The notes under the pieces: model-generated
Database searches by the model: none
The model's input: only the letters and a program-made list of their open reading frames with translations
What the model was told of the DNA's origin: nothing
Source: Deltaproteobacteria bacterium
GTDB lineage: Bacteria > Desulfobacterota > Desulfomonilia > Desulfomonilales > Desulfomonilaceae
Direction of reading: 5' to 3'
Length of the DNA stretch: 64,000 nucleotides
Assembly (NCBI GenBank): GCA_016875095.1
Contig: VGSG01000003.1
Coordinates: 79,835-143,834 of the forward strand
Made by a program: the position numbers and the translations under genes
Part shown: positions 54,767 to 62,170 of the stretch, one piece after another
Position numbering within the stretch: position 1 is the first letter of the stretch
Layout: every line of letters begins with the position of its first letter

Positions 54767-56347
54767 ATGCGGAAACTCTATTGGGTTGCATTCTTAGGGT
54801 TTGTCATGACCCTGTGTATGGATTCTTATGTATTTGCGCAAGGATTGCAGTCGAGCCCGTACTCGGCTCCCTCTCTCCTCAGGCGAGACAGCCTCAGTCT
54901 CGTCCCGCCCAACGCATTTGACCCCGCGCGCACAAACTGCAGAGGCCCCACAGGATCCGAAATCCCGCTCCTGGGGACTTCTTCACGAAAAGATATCCCG
55001 AACCTGCAGGGCGGTTACGTCTACTACTCCGACAAGAACTGGAGGGCGGGCTACTACACACTTGACTACGTTCTGCCGATTAGGCTGGGAGAAGACAGCA
55101 TCATTTTCGGGGAGGCTCATTCCGAACTGCTGGGCTTCTCGACGAAGTCAATCGAAAAGGCGGACGATCAGCTTTATCTGTCAATGGGGGGCGGGTATCG
55201 AACCATCCTAAGAAGAACGACCCTTATAGGCCTCAACTGCTTTTATGACGCGGCCCGGTATGCCAATCAATGGCTCTCATCATGGGGAGCGGGTTTTGAG
55301 ATGGCCGCATTGCTCTACGGTCACGATGCTGTTGACATAAATGCTAACTGGTACGGTGATCTCTCCAACGACGGCGCGCTCGTGAACGAGTCTCGCGACG
55401 GACTTGACAACTTCTATCTTCAGGCGGGTTACTCGCATCAATTGTTCGACGGCGGTCCGGACCTACGTCTCTACGGAACGGCGTACAAGTTCGATGACGG
55501 AGGAGGCGTGTGGGGGTGGCAGGCGGGAATGGAACTCAAGAGCGCCAATGGAGTTCTGTCGGCTAAATGCGAAACCGCGTACGATCCGGCCAATGATTCC
55601 TATCAGACCGTGAGCGCATTTCTTAACGTTGGTTTTCAGTTGGAGAACTTGCTGAGGGGGCGGAATCCGTTCGTGACGCCTGAGCCACTTTTTAACAGTC
55701 CGAGGAATTTTAGCCGACTAACTGACAACGTTGACAGGCATTGGCGGCATACGACTCACGGCGTTTTACTCGCCTCGAATAGTCAGACTATAACCGTAGT
55801 GAACAAGCGGTCGGCGCCGGTGACGCTCTACATGGGGTTCATAGGTCCTGTCGGGTGGGGAAAGTATTCTTCCAAGGATTTTCCTGACTTCTCGGTAGCT
55901 CCCTCTTCCTGTAATGCGGAAGGGAACATCCTGTACCGATCCTTAAAACCCGGGGAACAGGTTGTTATCAATTTTGATCCAAAGAAAGGTCAGGTTAGCC
56001 CCGCATTCTCCGCGGACCAGTGCACATGGAACTGTCCGCAAACCATTGCGGAATTCACCCTTCAGGGCTGGCAGGGAGATTGGATGGATATCAGCCTCGT
56101 TAACGGCTTCAACTACCCGATGGAGATCGGTTCCTCTGGTGCAGACATGCCGCCCATCCGGGTAGGTGGCGCAACGGGCAATAAGAACAAGGCAGGTGTT
56201 TACCCACTCAAGTGCGACCTTTGCAACGATTCCGACAAGCCCGGTTGCGGGATGCCGCGAGATCCGACTGACTGCAGTCCGAACAACGCATGCCATATGT
56301 TGCGACCCTATGGGGCAAATTACGTAGTGTCCATTCTGCCGAACTAA
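54767..56347 (+). CDS. Putative inverse autotransporter barrel with thaumatin-like C-terminal passenger
   Basis: A 526-residue protein from ATG 54767 (GGAG six bases upstream). Signal peptide to about residue 25 (ending YVFAQ). Residues about 81-310 read as alternating beta strands, with GGGYRTIL...LIGLNCFYDAAR..WLSSWGAGFEMAA..DINANWYGD resembling the inverse-autotransporter (intimin/invasin) barrel. Residues about 339-480 resemble a thaumatin fold: SQTITVVNKRSAPVTLY, then QTIAEFTLQG and ISLVNGFNYPMEI, the family hallmark. A Cys-rich end follows (about eight Cys, disulfide-prone). In inverse autotransporters the C-terminal part is the exposed passenger, so a thaumatin-like domain would be displayed at the surface. 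Both halves are eye-based calls. Confidence 0.62.
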   Translation: MRKLYWVAFLGFVMTLCMDSYVFAQGLQSSPYSAPSLLRRDSLSLVPPNAFDPARTNCRGPTGSEIPLLGTSSRKDIPNLQGGYVYYSDKNWRAGYYTLDYVLPIRLGEDSIIFGEAHSELLGFSTKSIEKADDQLYLSMGGGYRTILRRTTLIGLNCFYDAARYANQWLSSWGAGFEMAALLYGHDAVDINANWYGDLSNDGALVNESRDGLDNFYLQAGYSHQLFDGGPDLRLYGTAYKFDDGGGVWGWQAGMELKSANGVLSAKCETAYDPANDSYQTVSAFLNVGFQLENLLRGRNPFVTPEPLFNSPRNFSRLTDNVDRHWRHTTHGVLLASNSQTITVVNKRSAPVTLYMGFIGPVGWGKYSSKDFPDFSVAPSSCNAEGNILYRSLKPGEQVVINFDPKKGQVSPAFSADQCTWNCPQTIAEFTLQGWQGDWMDISLVNGFNYPMEIGSSGADMPPIRVGGATGNKNKAGVYPLKCDLCNDSDKPGCGMPRDPTDCSPNNACHMLRPYGANYVVSILPN

Positions 56348-56420
56348 CAGCGCTGATCAGTGAAGGGACAGGCGCTTAATCGCTCATATTCATCGGATCC
56401 GGAACTCGGGATGTCACCGG

Positions 56421-58970
56421 TTATCTCAGGAGGGCTTCTATGCTTTCCACAACCTTCTCAGGCGCGGGCAACATGGAGACTTCCAGGTTCTTAGCGTACG
56501 GGATCGGGCAATCAGCCGCGCAGATTTTCACCGGCGCCTTCTTGAGCAGACCAAAGCCCGCAAGAGCAACCCTGGAGACGACCTCGGAACCCACGCTGCC
56601 GCTAAAGAGAGCCTCTTCCAAGACGACCAAATGACCTGTCTTGCGGACCGACTGGAGGATAGTCTCGGTGTCCATTGGGCACAGGGTGGCCAGGTCGATG
56701 ACTTCAATGCTGATTCCCTTTTGTGCGAGCAGCTCTGACGCCTTGATGGCAATGCCGACCCCAAGGGAATAGGTCACTATGGTGACGTCGTCTCCGGCAA
56801 GGACTATTCGGGCCTTGCCAAGGGGCAAAGTGTAATCTTCAACGGGAACATCGCCGGATTCCGCGTAAAGGAGTTTGTGCTCGAACACGAGCACAGGATT
56901 GTTCGACCGGATTGCCGCTTTCATCAGGCCTTTGGCTGTAAACGCGTCTGAGACGGTCACCACGATGAGTCCCGGGATACCGAAGAAGAAACGCTCCATG
57001 GATTGCGAATGCTGAGCTGCCATGCCGATCCCGCTGCCGACCGGAGTGCGAATGGTCAGGGGCGCGGATACCTGACCACCCGTCATGAAATGGATCTTGG
57101 CCGCCTGGTTCATTATGGGGTCCATGCAGCAGGTGAGGAAGTCCGCGAACAGGATCTCGCAAATAGGGCGGCTGCCTGTCACGGCCGCGCCCACTGCCCC
57201 TCCTACAATGCCGTTCTCGCTTATGGGCGTATCAATGATCCTGGAAGGACCGAATCTGTCGATCAGCCCACTGGTGACGTTGAAGTACCCTCCGAGAGAA
57301 ACGTCTTCGCCCCACAGAAACACCTGCTCGTCCCTTTCCATCTCCTCAGCAATTGCCTGATTGATGGCTTGGGAAACCGACATTTGACGCACTTCCCGGG
57401 CGCCAGGGTCAAAGGAGCCCGAAAGGAGCCTCTTGTCGTCCGGGGCGTAGATGTGCTCAGTGAGGGCAGATTGTTCCGGAGACGGCGAATTGATCGCGTA
57501 TTGCGCAGCGTCCTTGACTTCCTGCGCCGCGGAGGTTCGGATTGCATCCAGATCCTTCTGTTGGACCACCCCTTCAGCGAGAAGCGCTTTCTCAAAGCTC
57601 GCGATGGGGTCCAGTTCCTTATGCCTGGAGACCTCCTCTTTGCTTCGGTACGCCTCCGGGTCGCCTTCCATGTGTCCGTGCCAGCGATACGTCATCAGCT
57701 CCACGAGCCTCGGCTTTCGATCTTTGCGCATCTTTTGCACTATTTCTCTGACTTTTGCCGAAACGCGTCGCACATCGTTACCGTCCACGCGATCGCTCTC
57801 AATGCGGTACGCATGAGCCCTTTTGAACAGTTCCGGTTCCCCTGAGTGCCTTTCAACCGACGTGAATTCGCCGTACAGATTGTTTTCAACCACTACGAAA
57901 ACAGGCAGTTCAAAGACCGAGATCATATTCATGGCCTCATGGAACATCCCCTGATTGACCGACCCATCCCCGGCAATGACAACGGATATGGCGTCCGAGC
58001 CCTGCTCGTTCTTGATCGAAAGACCCGCGCCCATCGCCAAGAGATAGCCCGCTCCCACAATGCCGTTTGCGCCCAAGACACCCTTCTTCCTGTCGGTCAC
58101 GTGCATGGAGCCCCCCAACCCCCGGCAGAGGCCGTTGGCCTTGCCGTAGATTTCGGCCATCATTCCCCTGATGTCCGCGCCCTTGGCAAGTATGTGTCCG
58201 TGTCCCCTGTGAGTCGTATTGAGATAGTCCGTATCCCTGAGATTCAGGCATACTCCGGCTGCAACAGCTTCCTGTCCAATCGAGAGATGAATCGCCTCGG
58301 AGGGGATCTCACCTGCTTTGAACGCATGGGAGAGGCGCCTCTCAAACTCTCTGATCCTGATCATGGCCGTGAAGAGATCAATATCCGAGGGCTGAGGGTC
58401 GGCTGTTTGCGCTATCTCATCTTTGATTGTTTCCGGTTTGCCGTCGGTTAACGGAATCGGAAAGCCGGGCAAGAGGGCCAAATCATAGGCATCGGACCTT
58501 CGTTTTGACGAGAACAAGCGGGCCAGCCAGCCCCTCTTTCTGGTGCTCGCGGTGGTCTTTTTCAGAAGATCGTCCCTGCCGAATTCTTTGAGAATCTCAG
58601 GGTAGAGCGCGAAAGCAGGCTTCAGGGCAGGTATGAGCTTCAGCGCCTTCTGAACGGACCCTTTGGCCACGATTTTTCGTGTTCCAATGGCCAACGGAAC
58701 ATTGAGGTCCTGCATCCAGAATTTGTGGCTGGTGTCCGACGCGAGGATCATCTCGACGTCAAAAGGGGCGTGTTCGCCGGGGTTCCATCGAAGCTCAGGC
58801 GACTCGCCGGTAGAATCAATGAACAGCTCCTGCTGAAAGTCGCTGAACCGAAACTTGACGATCAGTTTCTCGCCTTCCAGGCCCTGCATGATTTCGGGGG
58901 ATGCGAAAATCTTGGTCCAAAGCGCGGTGAGAATGTCCTCAAACTCCTGAGCGTTCCTATAAACCGGCAT
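56421..58970 (-). CDS. SCP2 - E1alpha - E1beta triple-fusion 2-oxoacid/acetoin-type dehydrogenase
   Basis: An 849-residue protein. Residues 1 to about 140 match an SCP2 sterol-carrier fold (IMQGLEGEKLIVKFRFSDF..., FDVEMILAS..., GSVQKALKLIPALKPAFALYPE). About 195-520 is an E1-alpha subunit with the TPP/Mg motif GDGSVNQG...VVENN near 335 and HRGHGH. About 530-849 is E1-beta (ISENGIVGGAVGAA with the catalytic Glu near 583, TIVTYSLGVGIA). E1 decarboxylates 2-oxoacids or acetoin with TPP and passes the group to an E2 lipoyl protein, none of which is encoded nearby. ATG 58970 has AAAGGGGAAGG upstream; the frame to 59000 has none. Confidence 0.85.
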   Translation of the reverse strand: MPVYRNAQEFEDILTALWTKIFASPEIMQGLEGEKLIVKFRFSDFQQELFIDSTGESPELRWNPGEHAPFDVEMILASDTSHKFWMQDLNVPLAIGTRKIVAKGSVQKALKLIPALKPAFALYPEILKEFGRDDLLKKTTASTRKRGWLARLFSSKRRSDAYDLALLPGFPIPLTDGKPETIKDEIAQTADPQPSDIDLFTAMIRIREFERRLSHAFKAGEIPSEAIHLSIGQEAVAAGVCLNLRDTDYLNTTHRGHGHILAKGADIRGMMAEIYGKANGLCRGLGGSMHVTDRKKGVLGANGIVGAGYLLAMGAGLSIKNEQGSDAISVVIAGDGSVNQGMFHEAMNMISVFELPVFVVVENNLYGEFTSVERHSGEPELFKRAHAYRIESDRVDGNDVRRVSAKVREIVQKMRKDRKPRLVELMTYRWHGHMEGDPEAYRSKEEVSRHKELDPIASFEKALLAEGVVQQKDLDAIRTSAAQEVKDAAQYAINSPSPEQSALTEHIYAPDDKRLLSGSFDPGAREVRQMSVSQAINQAIAEEMERDEQVFLWGEDVSLGGYFNVTSGLIDRFGPSRIIDTPISENGIVGGAVGAAVTGSRPICEILFADFLTCCMDPIMNQAAKIHFMTGGQVSAPLTIRTPVGSGIGMAAQHSQSMERFFFGIPGLIVVTVSDAFTAKGLMKAAIRSNNPVLVFEHKLLYAESGDVPVEDYTLPLGKARIVLAGDDVTIVTYSLGVGIAIKASELLAQKGISIEVIDLATLCPMDTETILQSVRKTGHLVVLEEALFSGSVGSEVVSRVALAGFGLLKKAPVKICAADCPIPYAKNLEVSMLPAPEKVVESIEALLR

Positions 58971-59076
58971 GGCCTTCCCCTTTCTTATCAGACGATCCAA
59001 TCATATTCTCTCTCTTCATGGCGCGATTATGAAAAAGGCTTTCTTGCCGCGATACCGTCGGAACCGAACAAGGGTT

Positions 59077-59625
59077 CTATTGAATTCCTGTCCAAGCTGA
59101 GATCCGGTGGTTGAGCCGGTTCATCTTCATCTTTATCGGACCGATGCGCGTCTGGATGAGTTCAAATATGATTCCCCCCTGGGCCGCTGTGTCGAGGTAG
59201 GCGTAATCCACGGTGATCAGTTTCAGTTTTATCTGCCCCCGCTGAAGGACTCCTATTCCATTGGCCTTACATATTTCGAGCCGCTTCTCAAGGTCATTGA
59301 CCATGAAGCCGAGATGATGCAGACCTTCTCGGACATCAAGCGTCTCGTTGTAATAGCTCCTGCCGCTCACCACCTGGATCAGCTCCAGTTGCACAGTTCC
59401 CAAATAAGCCGTTGCGATCTTGAGGGTTGCATCGACCGGCCCTGTCTTTTCGATGGTGAATTCAGGTTTCTTTTCGAAAACAATCCACGGCTTGATACCA
59501 TAGACCTTTTCGTAGTGCGCCCTGGTCTTTTCAACATCGTACACGAGAATCCCGATTTGACCCACCTTCGGCAGATTCAACGCATTAGAACTCATGCCGA
59601 ATTGATCCAGTTGTACTGCTTTCAT
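59077..59625 (-). CDS. VOC-family (glyoxalase-like) protein with MDR-like first residues
   Basis: A 182-residue protein with one vicinal-oxygen-chelate domain from about residue 20 (VGQIGILVYDVEKTRAHYEKVYGI ... EGLHHLGFMVNDLEKRLEICKANGI), with metal-type His in HHLG and Glu in QLELIQ/IFELIQ. The first ten residues, MKAVQLDQFG, look like the start of a zinc-type MDR alcohol dehydrogenase instead. An alternative start is ATG at residue 11 (MSSNALN), without a good ribosome site. Role likely a small-molecule isomerase or lyase. Confidence 0.75.
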   Translation of the reverse strand: MKAVQLDQFGMSSNALNLPKVGQIGILVYDVEKTRAHYEKVYGIKPWIVFEKKPEFTIEKTGPVDATLKIATAYLGTVQLELIQVVSGRSYYNETLDVREGLHHLGFMVNDLEKRLEICKANGIGVLQRGQIKLKLITVDYAYLDTAAQGGIIFELIQTRIGPIKMKMNRLNHRISAWTGIQ

Positions 59626-59632
59626 ATCAGAT

Positions 59633-59719
59633 TCAGTCCTCCGTAGGCAACGGCACGGGCCCGTCCACTATCTTCAGGTTCTCGGTTGAACCGTATTCAT
59701 TTAAATGTACCGCCTTCAT
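59633..59719 (-). pseudogene. 28-codon remnant of an MDR oxidoreductase N-terminus
   Basis: On the minus strand an ATG at 59719 opens MKAVHLNEYGSTENLKIVDG followed by PVPLPTED and a TGA. This is the exact style of the first strand pair of zinc-type quinone oxidoreductases/alcohol dehydrogenases (usually continued with VLVKV...), and then it stops eight bases before the VOC gene starts. A bare N-terminus of a known family ending in a stop is best read as a truncated gene, though a micro-ORF leader for the VOC gene is possible. Confidence 0.5.
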
Positions 59720-59787
59720 TTATATCATCTTGTAGTTAGACTGACTTAAATAAGGGGCCGGCTCCACATCAAAGTCGCGTAGCGACA

Positions 59788-59858
59788 GGAGGTTTATTGG
59801 GCGGCATATACGACCTTTGTCTTTATTGCTCGACAAGCGGGCAAGAGAATAAACCTCC
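59788..59858. repeat. Inverted repeat with 11-bp arms
   Basis: GGAGGTTTATT (59788-59798) and its exact complement AATAAACCTCC (59848-59858) flank a 49-base centre with CGACCTTTGTCTTTATTGCTCG. The layout resembles a small non-autonomous element. No target duplication is apparent. Confidence 0.5.
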
Positions 59859-59871
59859 CGTGCCTGCGGCA

Positions 59872-59892
59872 CCGGGACGTATAACGTCCCGG
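59872..59892. repeat. Perfect 9-bp palindrome with 3-base loop
   Basis: CCGGGACGT - ATA - ACGTCCCGG. It would form a compact hairpin about 165 bases past the hgcB stop (reading on the minus strand) and might act as a terminator; no T-tract follows. Confidence 0.5.
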
Positions 59893-59950
59893 CCACCCAC
59901 GCATCGTAGCACGATATTCCCAGCACCAGGACTTTTGAGACAGCCTCATA

Positions 59951-59984
59951 AAATGTGGCGGCACGGAGGCCGGCGCCTACCAAT
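59951..59984 (+). repeat. Dispersed 34-bp repeat, copy 2
   Basis: It matches 42234-42267 in 31 of 34 positions, with the shared core CGGAGGCCGGCGCCTACCAA. Confidence 0.7.
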
Positions 59985-60055
59985 CGGAAAGATCTGCTTT
60001 TGACACTCGGACAAGAATTCCCGCAATCGCTATATGGGTTTTGCTGCCACTCCTA

Positions 60056-60409
60056 TCAGCAACTCGATTTCCGCGGCGCCTGACTCTCGATCGAACACTC
60101 ACATGAAGGCGCTGCGGGCTCCAGCGAACAACATGCCGAAGATCCACCTCGTCCGAGAGCTGTATTTATTACAGCCGCGGCGCAACCTACGCCCGCTTGG
60201 ACCGAAATGGCCGCGATGGGGCAGTTCCGAGCGCACGCGCCGCATTCCATACACGCGTCCCGATCTTGGATACGGACCTTTCCGTTTTCCTGAGCCAGCA
60301 CGGCGTGCGGGCAGACTTCCATGCAGGCGCCGCACCCTGAGCACCTGCCACTGTCCAAATTCAAGGTCACCACATTCCGTAGATACACCAATTGTCGTGC
60401 TCTATTCAT
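60056..60409 (-). CDS. hgcB: HgcB, ferredoxin-like partner for mercury methylation
   Basis: A 117-residue ferredoxin with two 4Fe-4S motifs, CSGCGACMEVCP (Cys23, 26, 29, 33) and CMECGACARNCP (Cys53, 56, 59, 63); CMECGAC is the HgcB signature. Beyond them are Cys76 (the conserved extra Cys of the family), the vicinal pair Cys93-Cys94, and further Cys at 103, 105 and 117, a richer tail than in the model proteins. HgcB supplies electrons to HgcA and probably handles Hg(II). AAGGAG precedes the ATG, ten bases after the hgcA stop. Confidence 0.93.
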   Translation of the reverse strand: MNRARQLVYLRNVVTLNLDSGRCSGCGACMEVCPHAVLAQENGKVRIQDRDACMECGACARNCPIAAISVQAGVGCAAAVINTALGRGGSSACCSLEPAAPSCECSIESQAPRKSSC

Positions 60410-60419
60410 GGAAGTCTCC

Positions 60420-61613
60420 TTACGCTGTGAAGCGGGAGCAAAACCAGAGGACTAACCCCACCGCTGTTGCGGCAATTTGCAGGGGAAGCGCGACCCGCAT
60501 CTCCTTTCTTACCCCGGAGAGCGACGTGTACGATGACGCGCCCGTAAAATTCATGCCCAAGTATGCGCTCAGCGCGGGAACCAAAAGAAGCCAGGCTATC
60601 ATTTCCATGCGACCCGGCCAAGAAGCCCATGCTTCGGGTCTGGAAGCCACCAGGATAGCCGCGATTGTCAACCCGGCAATGAAGCCCTTCAGGGCAAAGG
60701 CCCGCCCAGGCAGCCAGGGCAAGAGGGTCGGTGTGACGATTGCGCCCGCGGCAATAGCCAACGCCAGCGCAATCACCGCGAACAGCCCATGATTCAAAGC
60801 GTTCGTCCAGAAGTCTCCCGGGCCGCCCAAGCCTCCCAAAAAAAAGAATGCAGGAAGCAGAATCGCGGCTCCTTTGAGCGCTTCGACCAGTTCCACCGGG
60901 ATGAGGATAATTCGCTCGCGGATCGGAAACGTCTTCAGACGCATCTCCGGAGTGGCTTCGTTTCCCGCTTCCAGGAAAGGACGGATATCGCGGGCCTGAA
61001 TAGGGCCGTATATGACCTTGAAGCCGGATCGCTTTTTCACCTCGTGAGCTGCCACTCCAGGACCGGCCAACTGGGGCAGAATGAGCCGCCCATGGCTCAC
61101 CACTTGCGAGAGGCGACTGAGCTCGATGCGTCTCACCAGCTCATCAGTGGAAAACGTCCCTTTGCCCGCGGCGCACCAGACGTTGATTCCATTGGTGTCC
61201 AGCACGAGGATCCACGAGGAAATGCCCTCGAGTTCGGCCCGCAGCGCGTCAAAGCTCAATTTGTAATTCGCGGAGACGAAAACAGGGGATGTCGCGTTGG
61301 GCGCGCCTACCGCGTACAGACCGGGCTCGACCGTATACCTCATTCGAGCGATCCCCCACCGCACCTTGAGCGCTCCGGAGCGATCCGCCCAGGTAAGTTC
61401 CGTAGCTACTCGCGGGACTCTTCCCACGGCCGTCTCGATGTGACCGGTAACAAACGGCCGCCGTGGATCGGGTAAACCGGAAGCAACGGTCGTCACTTTT
61501 GCAGAGTCGGCCTGAGCCTGCTCTTCAGGACGCGCGCAGCACGATACCTGGCAGCATTGCTGCGGTTGAGGTTCTGCGCTCCTATCAGTGGTTTGAGACG
61601 ATTGGTTGGTCAT
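60420..61613 (-). CDS. hgcA: HgcA, corrinoid methyltransferase for mercury methylation
   Basis: A 397-residue protein. Residues about 50-240 are the CFeSP-like corrinoid domain with the diagnostic cap-helix motif NVWCAAGK at 144-151 (Cys147 is the lower-ligand Cys). Five hydrophobic helices follow (about 242-262, 273-300, 304-323, 335-352, 374-393), the membrane half unique to HgcA. It transfers a methyl group from its cobalamin to Hg(II), forming methylmercury, with electrons from HgcB. The N-terminus has an unusual CCQVSCC cluster (Cys20, 21, 25, 26). The ribosome site is TGAGG. Strong call. Confidence 0.96.
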   Translation of the reverse strand: MTNQSSQTTDRSAEPQPQQCCQVSCCARPEEQAQADSAKVTTVASGLPDPRRPFVTGHIETAVGRVPRVATELTWADRSGALKVRWGIARMRYTVEPGLYAVGAPNATSPVFVSANYKLSFDALRAELEGISSWILVLDTNGINVWCAAGKGTFSTDELVRRIELSRLSQVVSHGRLILPQLAGPGVAAHEVKKRSGFKVIYGPIQARDIRPFLEAGNEATPEMRLKTFPIRERIILIPVELVEALKGAAILLPAFFFLGGLGGPGDFWTNALNHGLFAVIALALAIAAGAIVTPTLLPWLPGRAFALKGFIAGLTIAAILVASRPEAWASWPGRMEMIAWLLLVPALSAYLGMNFTGASSYTSLSGVRKEMRVALPLQIAATAVGLVLWFCSRFTA

Positions 61614-61664
61614 TGTTTGTTCCTCAATGCTTATGACGCGTTTCCGCGGCAGCCTAATTGGCGC

Positions 61665-62075
61665 TCAGACATTTTCGCGCACGTCCAGAGTCACGAAGGC
61701 TTCCGGCGTGCTCTCGGTGAGCGTGCCGCTCAACCAGTCTTCAAGGATGCACAAGCCCACGTCGAGCAGCATTCTCACGCAGGGATCCACAATACGATAG
61801 ATGATGTTGTTGCCCTCTCGACGGTATGCAACGATGCGGCGGTCTACAAGTCGTTGCAGTTGATTAGACACGGCCTGGGGCTTCATGCCCACCTGCTGGG
61901 CCAGGTCGCCGACGCACAGCTCCTGTGCGCGCACGATTGCATGGAGCATCCTGAGCCGTGATCTGTTGCCGAGTATTTTGAAGAGGGCCTCCAACTCCCC
62001 GGCGGTCTGCTCCGAGAGGAGTGGGCGATCCTCAAACCTTTGACGGCAGCAAACCTTTTGGGAGTCTTGTGTCAT
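61665..62075 (-). CDS. ArsR/SmtB-family metalloregulator of hgcAB
   Basis: A 136-residue winged-helix regulator: LFKILGNRSRLRMLHAI, the recognition helix QVGMKPQAVSNQLQRL and the wing VAYRREGNNIIYRI. Metal sites: ELCVGDLA keeps Cys54 of the classical ELCVCDL box but has Gly at the second Cys; an N-terminal vicinal pair Cys9-Cys10 plus Cys54 could form a CadC-like (alpha-3N) site; Cys99 and Cys109 are extra. It is 51 bases upstream of hgcA on the same strand. The overlapping promoter/palindrome suggests autoregulation. The inducer (Hg, As or other thiophilic metal) is not known. Confidence 0.9.
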   Translation of the reverse strand: MTQDSQKVCCRQRFEDRPLLSEQTAGELEALFKILGNRSRLRMLHAIVRAQELCVGDLAQQVGMKPQAVSNQLQRLVDRRIVAYRREGNNIIYRIVDPCVRMLLDVGLCILEDWLSGTLTESTPEAFVTLDVRENV

Positions 62076-62092
62076 GGATGTTCCTGGTGTTT

Positions 62093-62120
62093 CACGACAT
62101 CGCTATTACATGATATCGTG
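62093..62120. promoter_or_regulatory. Candidate ArsR-type operator (imperfect palindrome)
   Basis: Arms CACGACATC and GATATCGTG, separated by ten bases, pair in eight of nine positions. The palindrome starts 18 bases upstream of the arsR ATG and covers the -10 box and the predicted start site, exactly where an ArsR repressor would block transcription. Confidence 0.65.
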
Positions 62121-62137
62121 GGGAAGTGTGATGTCAA
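62110..62137 (-). promoter_or_regulatory. Sigma-70 promoter of the arsR-hgcA-hgcB operon
   Basis: On the minus strand a perfect TTGACA (62132-62137) and TATCAT (62110-62115; five of six) are 16 bases apart. Transcription would start near 62103, about 28 bases before the ATG. The spacing is slightly short, which is common in metal-regulated promoters. Confidence 0.7.
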
Positions 62138-62170
62138 GAAAAATTTTTCGGGAAAAGGCAGCGATTCAAT

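Larger units (their letters stand above)
59720..60055. other. 336-base intergenic region with inverted repeats
   Basis: There is no gene on either strand; two inverted repeats and one dispersed repeat fill most of it (see 59788-59858, 59872-59892 and 59951-59984). It lies downstream of hgcB, so one of the palindromes may end that transcript. Confidence 0.55.

Noticed and set aside
60034..60792. Plus-strand open frame of 252 codons across hgcB and hgcA
   Set aside because: It is antisense to two strongly recognisable genes, has no ribosome site and encodes a Pro/Arg/Ser-rich low-quality protein.
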